Assembly: GCA_963840095.1 (NCBI GenBank)
Contig: CAWIXN010000012.1
Coordinates: 1-64,000 of the forward strand
Origin: DATBGO01 sp963840095
GTDB taxonomy: Bacteria; Actinomycetota; Actinomycetes; Streptosporangiales; Streptosporangiaceae
DNA length: 64,000 nucleotides
Direction: 5' to 3'
Part shown: positions 15,950 through 25,127 of the stretch, piece after piece
How the letters are laid out: each line of letters starts with the position of its first letter
How positions within the stretch are numbered: the first letter of the stretch is position 1
Notes under the pieces: model-generated
Database searches by the model: none
Told to the model about the DNA's origin: nothing
What the model saw: only the letters and a program-made list of their open reading frames with translations
Program-made: the position numbers and the translations under genes

Positions 15950-17128
15950 CTAGCCTGCGAGTCTCAGGCTACGGCTCGGCCGCCGGGCGCCCGGCAGCAG
16001 CGTACGGCCTGGTGCAAATCGGGCGGTGACTACCGGCCGTAGGAGAGGATGACGGCCCCGTGGCTCGTCCCGAACCCGGTGCCGGCGGTACCCGACGCCC
16101 ACAGCGATGCGGTGCCGGGAACGTTGGCCAGCGCGGTCACCGAGGTGGCGCCGCCTGGACCGGCGGGCACAGCTGCGCTGGCCCACGACCCGTTCAGGTA
16201 GTGCGCCAGGTAGCCGGATCCGGCCGGGCGCTCGGCGTAGAGCCACAGCCCCCCGTGACCGTCCCCGGCGATCGGCCCGGCCAGGGCGCCGGCGGGCAGC
16301 CCGGCCGGTGACCCGGCTCCAGCGGATCCCGTTCCAGTGCACCAGGACCACCGGGCCGCGTGAGCTGCCCTCGGCGGAGTAGACGGTGCCCCACACGCTG
16401 GTCGCCGAGACCGCCAGCATCTGCTCGGGCAGGGTCGTGTGCCCGGCGGGCAGCAGCCTGGCGGGCAGCGGGACCACCCGCCACCTGTTCCCGTTGAAAT
16501 GCAGTGATACCCAGCCGCCGCGGGCGCCGTCGTACGCCCACGCCCAGATGTTCGACCTCGAGGCGGCGCTGACCAACCGGGCCGTGCCGCCGCCGCCCAG
16601 CGTCACGGCCAGCGGGGTGCGCCGCCACGCGGTGCCGTTGTAGTGATACGCGGTCTCCCGCTTCCTGATCCGGTTATAGGCGAATGCCCACACGTCCCGG
16701 CGCCCGCTGGTCGCGATCCCGTCGATCTCGGTCCGGCCCGGCGTGCCGAAGCTGACCCTGGACCAGGCATCCCCGTTCCAGTGATCCACCGCGGCCCCGC
16801 CCGCGATGTCGACCCAGACGTTGTCCGCCGACGATGCCGCCACGCTGGCTGCCGATGACCCCGGAGGGCCGGGGCGCGCGGTCGCCTGCCAGCGACTGCC
16901 GTCCCACCGGTACACCACCGGGGTGCTCGCGCCGGAAATGCCGGTCGCCCACGCGTCGTCGCGGCTGATGGCGACGACATCGCTCAGGCCCGCGTTGGCC
17001 ACGTGGATGGTCGTGAAGACCTGCCACTGCGGCGGCCGCGCCGGCGGCGCTGGTCGTAAGCCGGCCGCCAGCACCGCCACGGCCAGAACGGCGCAACCGA
17101 GCATGACGCACCATCGAATGACTGCCAC
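15950..17128 (-). CDS. Secreted beta-propeller-like protein, apparently frameshifted
   Basis: A GTG at 17128 behind GGGGGGG starts a protein with a signal-type N-terminus (WCVMLGCAVLAVAVLAAGL), followed by repeated blade-like segments: DDAWATGI, DNVWVDIAGG, RDVWAFAYN, SNIWAWAYDG, TSVWGTVYSA. After VTGRAA the frame turns into Arg-rich noise. Near 16300-16309 the removal of one base restores GGLWLYAERPAGSGYLAHYL, LWASGTAGTGFG and SHGAVILSYGR with a natural stop at 16030-16032. The true product is therefore probably 16030-17128 with a sequencing error or recent frameshift. Function is unknown; an extracellular sugar or peptidoglycan-binding propeller is a guess. Confidence 0.65.
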   Translation of the reverse strand: MAVIRWCVMLGCAVLAVAVLAAGLRPAPPARPPQWQVFTTIHVANAGLSDVVAISRDDAWATGISGASTPVVYRWDGSRWQATARPGPPGSSAASVAASSADNVWVDIAGGAAVDHWNGDAWSRVSFGTPGRTEIDGIATSGRRDVWAFAYNRIRKRETAYHYNGTAWRRTPLAVTLGGGGTARLVSAASRSNIWAWAYDGARGGWVSLHFNGNRWRVVPLPARLLPAGHTTLPEQMLAVSATSVWGTVYSAEGSSRGPVVLVHWNGIRWSRVTGRAARRRPGRADRRGRSRGAVALRRAPGRIRLPGALPERVVGQRSCARRSRRRHLGDRAGQRSRHRIAVGVGYRRHRVRDEPRGRHPLLRPVVTARFAPGRTLLPGARRPSRSLRLAG

Positions 17129-17245
17129 GTTCGCCCCCCCAGCGGAAAGTGGACCTGCTCATGATGCGCGATCGGGCCGCCGTCTTCCAGCACCGCGAGG
17201 CCTCCGCGCGGCACGATGGCGGGCCCCCCGGGGTCCGGCTCCGGC

Positions 17246-17340
17246 CAGGCTTGCGCAGCAGGCCCGGCCAGGCTTGCGCAGCAGGGCAGTCAGGCTTGCG
17301 CAGCAGGGCAGTCAGGCTTGCGCAGCAGGCCGGTCAGGCG
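17246..17340. repeat. 22-bp minisatellite overlapping a stop codon
   Basis: The unit beginning CAGGCTTGCGCAGCAGG starts at 17246, 17269, 17291 and 17313, with a partial fifth at 17335. Units are contiguous with periods of 23, 22, 22 and 22 bp. The partial fifth unit covers the stop codon of the methyltransferase gene (17334-17336). Confidence 0.85.
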
Positions 17341-17953
17341 CGGAGCCTGGCTAGCATCCGCCGCCGCGCACCCCGATCGCCGGCGAGGTCGTCCTGGCTG
17401 AGCACCTCGAAACCGGCCGGGAGCAGCACCGCAGGCTCGCCGGCCCGGAGGCACCAGTGCGCGCATAGGCCAGGCCGGTCCCGGCGGGCCTGCGCCGTGA
17501 AGGCTTCCCAGCCGAGCAGGCCGCCAGGCGCCACCGCCTCCGCGGCGGCCGCGAAGACGGCGCGGTCCCAGTAACCAGTGCACAGCACCAGCGCATAGCC
17601 GCCCGGGCCCGGAAGCCTTCCTGGGCCGGTTCCCTCGCCGCGCTGCGGGCGCCAGGTGGTCAGGTCGGCCTGGACCAGCGTGATCCGCTCCCCGATCCCG
17701 CGTCGGCGCGCCTGCGCGCCCAGCAAGCCGAGTGCCACCTCGGATACGTCCACCGCGGTTACCCGCCGGCCTGCGCGGCCAGCAGCGCACTGCCTGACGG
17801 CCCGCAGGCCAGCTCGAGAACCGGACCGTCCGGCAGTTCCTCGGCCAGCGCGCGGGCGGCCAGCGGATGCGCCGCGAACGTGGCGGCGAAGCCAGCTGAG
17901 TACCTGGCGTTCCACCGCAGCCGGTCCGGATGGCCGGCCAGATCCCCGCTCAC
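17334..17953 (-). pseudogene. SAM-dependent methyltransferase, frameshifted
   Basis: Two minus-strand frames together make one class I methyltransferase of about 206 residues. The first (from GTG 17953) reads LRWNARYSAGFAATFAAHPL and GPVLELACGPSGSALLAAQA, which is motif I. The second continues VTAVDVSEVALGLLGAQARR, then ITLVQADLTTWRP and ALVLCTGYWDRAVFAAAAEA. The join is near 17762-17772, where inserting one base into the GGCGGG run gives QAGRVTAVDVS. A consensus deletion in that run, or a recent mutation, explains the split. The C-terminus runs into a 22-bp minisatellite. The substrate is unknown; the domain resembles generic small-molecule methyltransferases. Confidence 0.65.
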
Positions 17954-18046
17954 CTGCTGACCGCCCGGCACCGTTGCGATGACCTCCGCACGGCAGTCAG
18001 GCTCCTGGCTATCCGTCGCACGTGCGTGGTGCGCGCGGCAAAGCGA

Positions 18047-19054
18047 TTAGCTCGGATCACCTGGCGGCGCCTGTGCGCAGTGCACGCCGACGATATCGGC
18101 CATGGTGAGCAGGCCTGGCCGGGCGGCGGCGACGACCGGGACCAGGTTGGCGATGACGGCCTGAGTGCCGATGTCCCCGTTGACGCCGGAGCAGATCCGC
18201 TGATGCACGTCAGGCTCGCCGGAGATGTCGATCACGTCCTCCGACGGCGCGCCGGCGCTCATCTGGAGCCGGTAGCTGAGGACCAACTCGCCGCGCGACC
18301 GCACTGTCACCGTCTGGAGCTGGCCGAGGACACCGCCTTCGGGCACTATCCCGAGGCCCGTGCTGACCGCGGCCGCGGCCAGGACAGGATCGATCGTCTC
18401 GGCGTAATCGTCCACCGGCCAGCCCAGGCTCGCGCACACCAGGCCGGCCGACTCCCGGAGCCCGACATGCCCGAGGTGTCCCGCGGCGGCCCGCTCGCGG
18501 AATTCGCCAGCGGTCAGGCCGACGCCCGCCTTGGCCTGCAGCGGAAGCCGGCGCTGGTTGGTATCCACGATCCGCGTCACCGCCACCCGGCGGACGGTTG
18601 CGCAGACGGTGGTGAGCACCAGGACGAGCGCGTCGAGCAGGAAACCGGGATTGATCCCGGCTCCGAGGATGCTGGTGCCGGCTTTCCTGGCGCGCGCGTC
18701 GAGGTCGGCCGCGGCCGCGCGGTCTGCGGCCTCGGGGAAGCTCAGTTCCTCGCAGGTGGACAGCACGTTCCAGCCCAGCTCCACTGCCTCGACCAGTTGC
18801 GGCAGCACGGCCGCCAGCCGCGAGCCGGTGGCGTTGATCAGCACGCCGGCCTGGCCAGCGGGACAGCGCGGAACCTCGGCCGTCACCGGCAGGCCTAGCC
18901 GTGCACCGTCGCCCAGCGCGCCGAGGTCCTGGCCCACCTTGCCCGGGTCGCGGTCGATCGCGGCTACGACCGCGACCCCGGGGCGCTGGGCCAGCCCGCG
19001 GGCGATCTGCAGGCCGATGGGGCCGAGTCCCTGGCAGGCGACCGGAATAGTCAT
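18047..19054 (-). CDS. Dihydrodipicolinate-reductase-like dehydrogenase
   Basis: A protein of about 335 residues with an N-terminal Rossmann domain (ACQGLGPIGLQIARGLAQ, then VVAAIDRDPGKVGQDLGALG) and a C-terminal domain of the DapB/2,4-diaminopentanoate dehydrogenase type (TSILGAGINPGFLLDAL). The proteins in this group act as NAD(P)H-dependent amine dehydrogenases or are uncharacterised. The ATG at 19054 gives MTIPVACQG; a GTG at 19066 would add four residues, and neither has a strong ribosome binding site. It diverges from the PKS-NRPS operon, 500 bp away, and might share the iterated control region. A direct part in that pathway is not shown. Confidence 0.8.
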   Translation of the reverse strand: MTIPVACQGLGPIGLQIARGLAQRPGVAVVAAIDRDPGKVGQDLGALGDGARLGLPVTAEVPRCPAGQAGVLINATGSRLAAVLPQLVEAVELGWNVLSTCEELSFPEAADRAAAADLDARARKAGTSILGAGINPGFLLDALVLVLTTVCATVRRVAVTRIVDTNQRRLPLQAKAGVGLTAGEFRERAAAGHLGHVGLRESAGLVCASLGWPVDDYAETIDPVLAAAAVSTGLGIVPEGGVLGQLQTVTVRSRGELVLSYRLQMSAGAPSEDVIDISGEPDVHQRICSGVNGDIGTQAVIANLVPVVAAARPGLLTMADIVGVHCAQAPPGDPS

Positions 19055-19566
19055 GACCGGCGACACTCTAGCGGGTCAGCGGCGGCAGGCTAGCGGGTCA
19101 GCGGCGGCAGGCGGGTTATCCGGTGGGCTCGCGGGTCAGGGCGGTGGCCGCAGGCCGGTCCGGTGATCGGGCCCGCAGGACCCATGGGGCGCATGATGGC
19201 GCGGCGGCAACGGCACCGCACCGAGCGGCCGCAGGTCATGAATCCACCGCCGCAATCCGTACACCTAGCCGTTACAATCCGTACGGCTAATTTTTGCAAT
19301 CAGTACCGCTAGTTTTTGCAATCAGTACGGCTAATTGTTGCAATCTGTACGGCTATTGGTAGCCCCATTGGTGCGCCATTCTTCGTGCCCCCTTATTGTC
19401 AATACGGGCAAAGGGCATCGCCATTTGGGACCTTCGGCCCTGCGACCGTTCAGGACCCTGGCGGATGGTGAGCGGAGCGATGAGATTGGCGGGACCGAGC
19501 AGACGGTCCGTCACTTACGGCTCCCGTTGGCCGCTTTCACCGGCGACGGAACACCCTGGGGAAATC
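19055..19566. promoter_or_regulatory. Large divergent intergenic region before the PKS-NRPS operon
   Basis: Five hundred bases without a gene. The left end has a 22-bp unit starting CTAGCGGGTCAGCGG duplicated in tandem at 19068-19089 and 19090-19111. The centre holds the five-copy 22-bp array at 19253-19362. The array is more A/T-rich than anything around it. From 19396 the frame of the PKS is open but shows no homology until the ATG at 19567, which has CCTGGGGAAATC before it. Confidence 0.6.
19253..19362 (+). repeat. Five-copy 22-bp direct-repeat (iteron-like) array
   Basis: Copies start at 19253, 19275, 19297, 19319 and 19341, an exact 22-bp register. The conserved core is CAATCnGTACnGCTA, with a T-rich tail in copies 2-4. 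Copy 2 contains the palindrome CCGTACGG. A 22-bp step is two helical turns, so a regulator binding each copy would be aligned on one face of the DNA. The array lies 200 bp before the PKS start. Actinobacterial SARP-type activators use direct heptamers spaced 11 or 22 bp, so such a binding region is a reasonable inference; no SARP gene is in the window. Confidence 0.85.
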
Positions 19567-22500
19567 ATGAACGGTACACCGGAACTGCCTCGCGGCAGTG
19601 ACTTAACGCTGGACGAGGTTTTGACCGGGCAGTCTCCCGGCAGACTCGAGCCCATTGCCGTCGTCGGTATCGGATGCCGGTTCCCTGGCGGAGTGGACAG
19701 CCCCGAATCGTACTGGGACCTGCTCAGCGCCGGCCGCGACGCTCTCGTGGACATTCCACCCGACCGCTGGCAGGTGGAGAAGTTCTACGATCCTCTCCTT
19801 GCCCCAGGGACCAGCCGGGTCCGCCGCGGGGGGTTCCTCGCCTGCCCCATCGACGAGTTCGACGCGGCGTTCTTCGGGATCTCGCCGCGGGAAGCCGACT
19901 ACATCGACCCGCAGCAGCGGCTTCTCCTCGAAGTCGCATGGGAGGCGCTGGAGAACGCCGGGGAGCCGCTAGAGCGGCTCGCGGGTACGGACACCGGCGT
20001 GTTCATCGGCGGATTCACCCTGGACTACAGCCAGCTGCAGTTCGCCGGAACAGACCGGTCCAACGTCTCGCCACAGACCGCGACGAGCATCGTCATGACG
20101 ATGCTCGCCAACCGCATCTCGCACGCCTTCAATTTCCTGGGCCCGAGCATGGCGCTCGACACCGCATGCTCCTCGTCCCTGGTCGCGGTGCACCTAGCCT
20201 GCAACTCCCTGTCGTCCGGCGAGAGCAGCACGGCCATCGCCGGCGGCGTGAACCTGATGCTCACCCCGAACTTCACGATCGCGGCGTCTCAGGGCGGGTT
20301 CCTGTCCCCGACGAGCCGGTCCCGCGCGTTCGATGCACGGGCCGACGGTTACGTCCGCGGCGAGGGCGCCGGCGTCGTGGTCCTCAAGCGGCTGAATGAC
20401 GCGATACGAGATGGTGATCAGCTGTACGCGGTCATCCGCGGGACGGCCGTCACGCAGGACGGTCGCACCACCGGGATCACCGTGCCGAACGGCGAGAGCC
20501 AGAAGCTGGCGATGCGCCGCGCGCTGGCGCGGGCGGGCGTCCCGGCCCCGTCCATCGGGTACGTCGAGGCACATGGAACCGGCACGCCAGTCGGCGACCC
20601 GATCGAAGCCAATGCGATCGGCGAGGTCTACGGCCACAGCACGGGCCGACCGCCCGGCGACAACTGCCTCATCGCATCGGTCAAGACCAACATCGGGCAC
20701 CTCGAGGCGGCTGCCGGTGCCGCGGGCCTGATCAAGGCCGTTCTCTGCCTCAGGCACCGGCAGGTACCCCCGCACCCGTATCCGACCACCCTGAACCCGG
20801 CGATCGACCTGGCCGCGCTCCGGTTGCGGATACCGACCGGCTGCGAGCCGATCGCGGAGCACGACGGGGTGGTGCGGGCCGCGGTCAACTCGTTCGGGTT
20901 CGGCGGCACCAACGCCCATGTGGTGCTGGAGAGCGCACCCGTTCCCGCCAGTCCCGCCGAAGCCCTGACGGACCGGACGGACGAGCGGCTCGCCGACCCG
21001 TTGCCGGCCATCTTCCCGGTGTCCGCCCGCAGCGCGGGCGCGCTGGCTGAGCTCGCGGACTCCTACGCCGACGCGCTGTACAGCCCGGAGCAGGTCAGCC
21101 TGCTCGCATCGGCCACCGCGCGCCACCGTACCCATCACCGGCAGGCCCGGCTCGCCGTGGTCACGGACGACATGCAGGAACTGCGGGATGCGCTGAAGAG
21201 CGTCAAGGCGGGCGACCCGTACCCGGCCGCCCACCTGTCGTCGGGGGCGCCCGCCGACTCCCCGCTCGCCTTCGTCTACACCGGCATGGGCCCGCAATGG
21301 TGGGGAATGGGCCGTCAGCTGCTCGAGACCAGCCGCGTGTTCCGCGAGGCAATCGAGCGGTGCGACGTGGCGTTGAGCCGACTCGCCGACTGGTCGCTGA
21401 TCGATGAGCTGCTGGCCGACGAGCCGGCGTCCCGGATGGGCGAGACCGCGATCTCCCAGCCGGCGAACTTCGCGCTCCAGGTCGCGCTCACCGAGGTGTG
21501 GGCTTCGCTCGGCTTCAGGCCGGACGCCATCGCGGGGCACAGCGCCGGCGAGATCGCCGCGGCATGGGCGGCCGGCGCCCTCTCCTTCGATGACGCGGTG
21601 ACCGTCATCTACCACCGGGCCAGGCTCCAGCACCAGACGACCGGCCAGGGCCGGCTCATCGCGGCGTCCATCTCGCCTGACCGCGCTCTCGAGCTGCCGC
21701 TGGTCGTCGCCGGCCGGATCTCGCTCGCCGCCGTCAACAGCCCCGTCTCGATCGCCCTGGTCGGGGAGGTTCCCGACCTTGAGGAAGTCAAGGCCCTGCT
21801 GGACGCCGAAGATATCTTCTGCCGGTTCGTGGACGGAGCGGTGCCCTTCCACAGCCCGATGATGGACCCGCTGGAGGCGGAGCTACGAGACTGCCTCGCC
21901 CAGCTGACTCCGATGACACCGACGACGCCGTTCTACTCGGCGGTTACGGGATGCCTGGTCGGCGGCGCCATTCACGACGCGGGCTACTGGTGGGCCAACG
22001 TGCGCGCCCCGATGCTGTTCGCGGACGCGGTTCTCGCGATGATCGACGACGGGATCACCGCGTCCATGGAGATCGGCCCGCAGCCGGTGCTGCGGCGCGC
22101 GCTGATGGACTGCCTTAGCGCCCGCGGGCGGCACGGCATCGTCGTGCCGTCGCTGAGGCGCGACCAGGCCGACTCCGCGAGCATGGCGAGCTCGTGCGCG
22201 GACCTGTACGTCGCGGGCTACTCGCCCGACTGGGATGCCTTCTATCCGGGCCGCTCGTTCCAGCAGTTGCCCGCCTACCCATGGCAACGCGAGCGGTACT
22301 GGAAGGAAGCCGACGCCATCCGCCGCGACCGGCTCGGGGAACTGGTGCACACCTTCCTCGGCACTGGCAGTGACGTCGCGCTGCCGACCTGGCGCAGGTA
22401 CCTGGACGGCAGCCAGCGGCCTACCTCGCCGATCACCGGGTCATGGACACCAACCTGTTCCCCGGCGCAGGCTACGTCGAGATGGCACTCGCCGCCGGCC

Positions 22501-23100
22501 GTGAGCTTTTCGGCGTGCCACGCTGCATCGCTGAACGGGTCCGGTTCGAGGCACCGGTCGTCATGGGCGGCGGCGGCGGGGCGTACGTGCTCGACACGAC
22601 CGTGGACCGCACGACGGGCCGGGTGGCGATCTTCGGGCGCCAGCCCGACAGCGCGCACTGGGTACGGCACGCGTCGGCGCGGCTCGCGCCGGCCGCGCTG
22701 TCCGCGCCGGTGCTCGACATCGACGCCATCCGCGCGCGGTGCGAGGAGCAGTGGGAAGGCTCCCTGTTCTACGACACCATCCGCGGCCACGGATTCGAGT
22801 ACGGGCCGGCCTTCCGGACCATCGACCGGCTGTGGCTCGGCCAGCGCGAGGCGCTCGGCAAGCTCGCGGCCGACGCGCTGGCGCCCAGCGCAGCGGACGA
22901 CCTCGTGGTGGACCCGGTCGCGCTCGACGGCTGCTTCCAGATGCTGCTCCCCATGCTCAGCTCCGCGGTGGAAGAGCACGCCGCGCTCCTGCCGGTCGGC
23001 GTCGACCGGATCATCGTGCACAGCAGGCCCAGCGGGTCTTTGTGGGTGCACGCGAGGGCGACCGGCGCCGTGGGCAACGACCGCATTGGTGACGCGGTGA
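19567..23100 (+). CDS. Type I polyketide synthase, N-terminal part (KS-AT-start of DH)
   Basis: First enzyme of the PKS-NRPS operon. The ketosynthase (about residues 27-450) has Cys201 in DTACSSS, His336 in HGTGT and His378 in NIGHLEAAAG, so the condensing triad is intact. The acyltransferase (about 565-880) has Ser659 in GHSAGE. Its specificity segment reads VPFHSP, neither the malonyl HAFH nor the methylmalonyl YASH motif, so the extender unit cannot be assigned. A linker ending YPWQRERYW leads into a dehydratase. Near 22416-22421 one base appears to be missing: after LDGSQR the frame becomes unrelated, while the +1 frame reads AYLADHRVMDTNLFPGAGYV. Homology in this frame stops near residue 950. 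There is no loading module. The ATG at 19567 is preferred over upstream in-frame starts. Confidence 0.9.
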   Translation: MNGTPELPRGSDLTLDEVLTGQSPGRLEPIAVVGIGCRFPGGVDSPESYWDLLSAGRDALVDIPPDRWQVEKFYDPLLAPGTSRVRRGGFLACPIDEFDAAFFGISPREADYIDPQQRLLLEVAWEALENAGEPLERLAGTDTGVFIGGFTLDYSQLQFAGTDRSNVSPQTATSIVMTMLANRISHAFNFLGPSMALDTACSSSLVAVHLACNSLSSGESSTAIAGGVNLMLTPNFTIAASQGGFLSPTSRSRAFDARADGYVRGEGAGVVVLKRLNDAIRDGDQLYAVIRGTAVTQDGRTTGITVPNGESQKLAMRRALARAGVPAPSIGYVEAHGTGTPVGDPIEANAIGEVYGHSTGRPPGDNCLIASVKTNIGHLEAAAGAAGLIKAVLCLRHRQVPPHPYPTTLNPAIDLAALRLRIPTGCEPIAEHDGVVRAAVNSFGFGGTNAHVVLESAPVPASPAEALTDRTDERLADPLPAIFPVSARSAGALAELADSYADALYSPEQVSLLASATARHRTHHRQARLAVVTDDMQELRDALKSVKAGDPYPAAHLSSGAPADSPLAFVYTGMGPQWWGMGRQLLETSRVFREAIERCDVALSRLADWSLIDELLADEPASRMGETAISQPANFALQVALTEVWASLGFRPDAIAGHSAGEIAAAWAAGALSFDDAVTVIYHRARLQHQTTGQGRLIAASISPDRALELPLVVAGRISLAAVNSPVSIALVGEVPDLEEVKALLDAEDIFCRFVDGAVPFHSPMMDPLEAELRDCLAQLTPMTPTTPFYSAVTGCLVGGAIHDAGYWWANVRAPMLFADAVLAMIDDGITASMEIGPQPVLRRALMDCLSARGRHGIVVPSLRRDQADSASMASSCADLYVAGYSPDWDAFYPGRSFQQLPAYPWQRERYWKEADAIRRDRLGELVHTFLGTGSDVALPTWRRYLDGSQRPTSPITGSWTPTCSPAQATSRWHSPPAVSFSACHAASLNGSGSRHRSSWAAAAGRTCSTRPWTARRAGWRSSGASPTARTGYGTRRRGSRRPRCPRRCSTSTPSARGARSSGKAPCSTTPSAATDSSTGRPSGPSTGCGSASARRSASSRPTRWRPAQRTTSWWTRSRSTAASRCCSPCSAPRWKSTPRSCRSASTGSSCTAGPAGLCGCTRGRPAPWATTALVTR

Positions 23101-25127
23101 TGATGACCGAGGATGGCCGCGCGGTCATCGAGGTGCGCGGGTTCCGTGCGCGGATCGTCGGAGCCGAGCAGCAGGTGCGCGTGCGGCTCGGCAGCCGCTG
23201 GCTGTACGAGGTGACCTGGGAGCCGCGGGAACTCGCGGCGGGCGAGAGCGTCGAGCCCGGCCGATGGCTGGTGCTCGCCGACACCCGCGGGGTCGCCGAG
23301 GAGATCGTCAGCAACCTGGCCACGGCCGGTCACGCCGGAGTGCTCGCGCGGCCAGGGACCGCGTTCGGCGCGGTCAGCGCCGATGAGTTCGTCATCAGGC
23401 CCGCAGAACGGCAGGATCTGGAACACCTGGTCCGCAGTGTCGCGCGCCAGCCGGGCATGCCGGTCCGGGGCGTCATCTACCTGTCGCCTGCCGACCTCCG
23501 CAACGGCGACCTCACCGGGGACAGCATGCCGGCCGCGGTCACCGAGAGCCTGAAGCCGCTTCTGCACCTGGTGCAGATCCTCGACGCGGAAGGCCTCGAA
23601 TGGCCGCTCACCGTCGTCACAGCTGGCGCGCAGCCCGCTGACGGCTATGTGACGGCGGCCGGCCTGCGGCAGGCGCCGCTGTGGGGCATGGCGCGAGTCC
23701 TGCATCAGGAGTCACTCGCGCTGCGCACCCGCATGCTGGACCTCGACCCGGCCAGGCCGACCCGCGACCTGCCCGCCCTCGCAACCGAGATCCTGCGTGC
23801 GGCCCCCGACGAGGATCAGGTGGCCTGGCGCGGCGGCGAGCGCCGGGTCGCCAGGCTCCAGCCGTCGCGGCGCGACACCGGCTCGGTGCCCAACACGCTC
23901 CGCGAGGATGCGAGCTACCTGGTCACCGGCGGCCTGGGAAGCCTGGGCCTGCTCTTCGCCCGATGGCTGGCGGAGCGGGGCGCCCGGCGGATCGTGCTGC
24001 TGGCCAGGTCGTCGCTGCCACCGAGAAGCGCCTGGGCGGACCTGGCTGCGGACCACCCGCGCCTGGCGGCGATCGCCGCGATCAGGAAGATCGAGGAACT
24101 CGGCGCTGTCGTCGAGACGGCCAGTGTCGACGTGGCGGACACGGCGGGGCTCAAGGCCTTCGTCGAGCAGCGCCGCGCCGACCACCTGCCTCCGGTCCGT
24201 GGCATCATCCACGCCGCCGGCGCGGTGGCCGACCAGGTGATGGTCAGGATGACCGACGACCAGCTGGACAAGGTGCTGCGGCCCAAGGTCGGTGGCGGAT
24301 GGGCGCTGCACGAGGCGTTCGCGGCCGAGCCGCTCGAATTCTTCATCCTGTTCTCGTCGGTGAGCTCGGTCCTCGTGACCGCCGGCCAGGCCAACTACGC
24401 GGCGGGCAACGCCTTCCTGGACGGCCTCGCGCACTACCGGCGGGCTAACGGCCTGCCTGCCCTATCGGTCAACTGGGGTCCGTGGAACACCGGTATGATC
24501 GCCCAGCTGGAACTCCAGCCGTTCTACGAGCGGCGCGGCATCGACCTGATCTCCGAGCAAACCGGCGTGAAGATCTTCGAGGAGCTGCTCGGCTCGTCTG
24601 AGATAGAGCAGGTCGTGGTGTCGGCGCACTGGCCGACGCTGATCGCGAGCTACCCCATCGTGCCCCGGCTCATCGAGCACCTTGGCCACGACGAGGTTCT
24701 CGCCGCGGACGGCGATTCCGCCGGGGCACTGTCGGTCGCGGAGCGGCTCGCCGCCGCCTCCCCCGAGGATCACCAGGCTGTCGTCGAGGATTGCTGCGCG
24801 GAGGTGATCGGAGGTGTCCTTCGGATTCGGCCAGGAAAGCTGTCCCGGGATGTCCCGCTCAACCAGCTCGGGCTCGACTCGATGATCGCGGTCGAGATGC
24901 GGATCCGGCTGGAGCAGGCTTTCGGCGTCGCGCCGAAGGTCGTATTCCTGCTGCAGGGCACCACGATCAGCGGAGTCGCCGACTACATCGAGGAGAAGTG
25001 CCTTCCGCAGTCCGGCGACCTCGAGCCTGCGGATCTGGCCGCGCTGCTCGCCGGCCTGAGTCTCGAAGCCGCTGAATCGCTGCTGGAGCAGGTCGACGGC
25101 CCTATCACCAAGGGGTCGGAGCAATGA
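22443..25127 (+). CDS. Type I polyketide synthase, C-terminal part (DH-KR-ACP)
   Basis: Continuation of the same PKS in the shifted frame; the domain really begins at about 22420. The dehydratase has the hot-dog His in LADHRVMDTNLFPGAG (the usual Gly after HxxxG is Asp) and the second catalytic residue in VDPVALDGCFQML. The ketoreductase has the NADPH motif VTGGLGSLG, catalytic Ser in LFSSVSSVL and Tyr in QANYAAGNAF. There is no enoylreductase. The acyl carrier protein near the end has Ser in NQLGLDSMIAVEM, followed by a short docking-like helix (LEPADLAALLAGLSLEAAES). Its TGA overlaps the ATG of the NRPS gene, so translation is coupled. Whether the split from the first part is real or a consensus error needs resequencing. 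Confidence 0.9.
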   Translation: MDTNLFPGAGYVEMALAAGRELFGVPRCIAERVRFEAPVVMGGGGGAYVLDTTVDRTTGRVAIFGRQPDSAHWVRHASARLAPAALSAPVLDIDAIRARCEEQWEGSLFYDTIRGHGFEYGPAFRTIDRLWLGQREALGKLAADALAPSAADDLVVDPVALDGCFQMLLPMLSSAVEEHAALLPVGVDRIIVHSRPSGSLWVHARATGAVGNDRIGDAVMMTEDGRAVIEVRGFRARIVGAEQQVRVRLGSRWLYEVTWEPRELAAGESVEPGRWLVLADTRGVAEEIVSNLATAGHAGVLARPGTAFGAVSADEFVIRPAERQDLEHLVRSVARQPGMPVRGVIYLSPADLRNGDLTGDSMPAAVTESLKPLLHLVQILDAEGLEWPLTVVTAGAQPADGYVTAAGLRQAPLWGMARVLHQESLALRTRMLDLDPARPTRDLPALATEILRAAPDEDQVAWRGGERRVARLQPSRRDTGSVPNTLREDASYLVTGGLGSLGLLFARWLAERGARRIVLLARSSLPPRSAWADLAADHPRLAAIAAIRKIEELGAVVETASVDVADTAGLKAFVEQRRADHLPPVRGIIHAAGAVADQVMVRMTDDQLDKVLRPKVGGGWALHEAFAAEPLEFFILFSSVSSVLVTAGQANYAAGNAFLDGLAHYRRANGLPALSVNWGPWNTGMIAQLELQPFYERRGIDLISEQTGVKIFEELLGSSEIEQVVVSAHWPTLIASYPIVPRLIEHLGHDEVLAADGDSAGALSVAERLAAASPEDHQAVVEDCCAEVIGGVLRIRPGKLSRDVPLNQLGLDSMIAVEMRIRLEQAFGVAPKVVFLLQGTTISGVADYIEEKCLPQSGDLEPADLAALLAGLSLEAAESLLEQVDGPITKGSEQ

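Noticed and set aside
17246..17340. Possible CRISPR array
   Set aside because: The 22-bp units are contiguous, without unique spacers, and no cas genes are present; it is a minisatellite.
19253..19362. Possible CRISPR array or plasmid iterons
   Set aside because: There are no spacers, the units are directly adjacent, and no replication initiator gene is nearby; a promoter-linked array is more likely.
20194..23705. Long minus-strand open frames opposite the PKS
   Set aside because: Arg/Gly/His-rich translations without motifs; the KS, AT, DH and KR motifs are on the plus strand.
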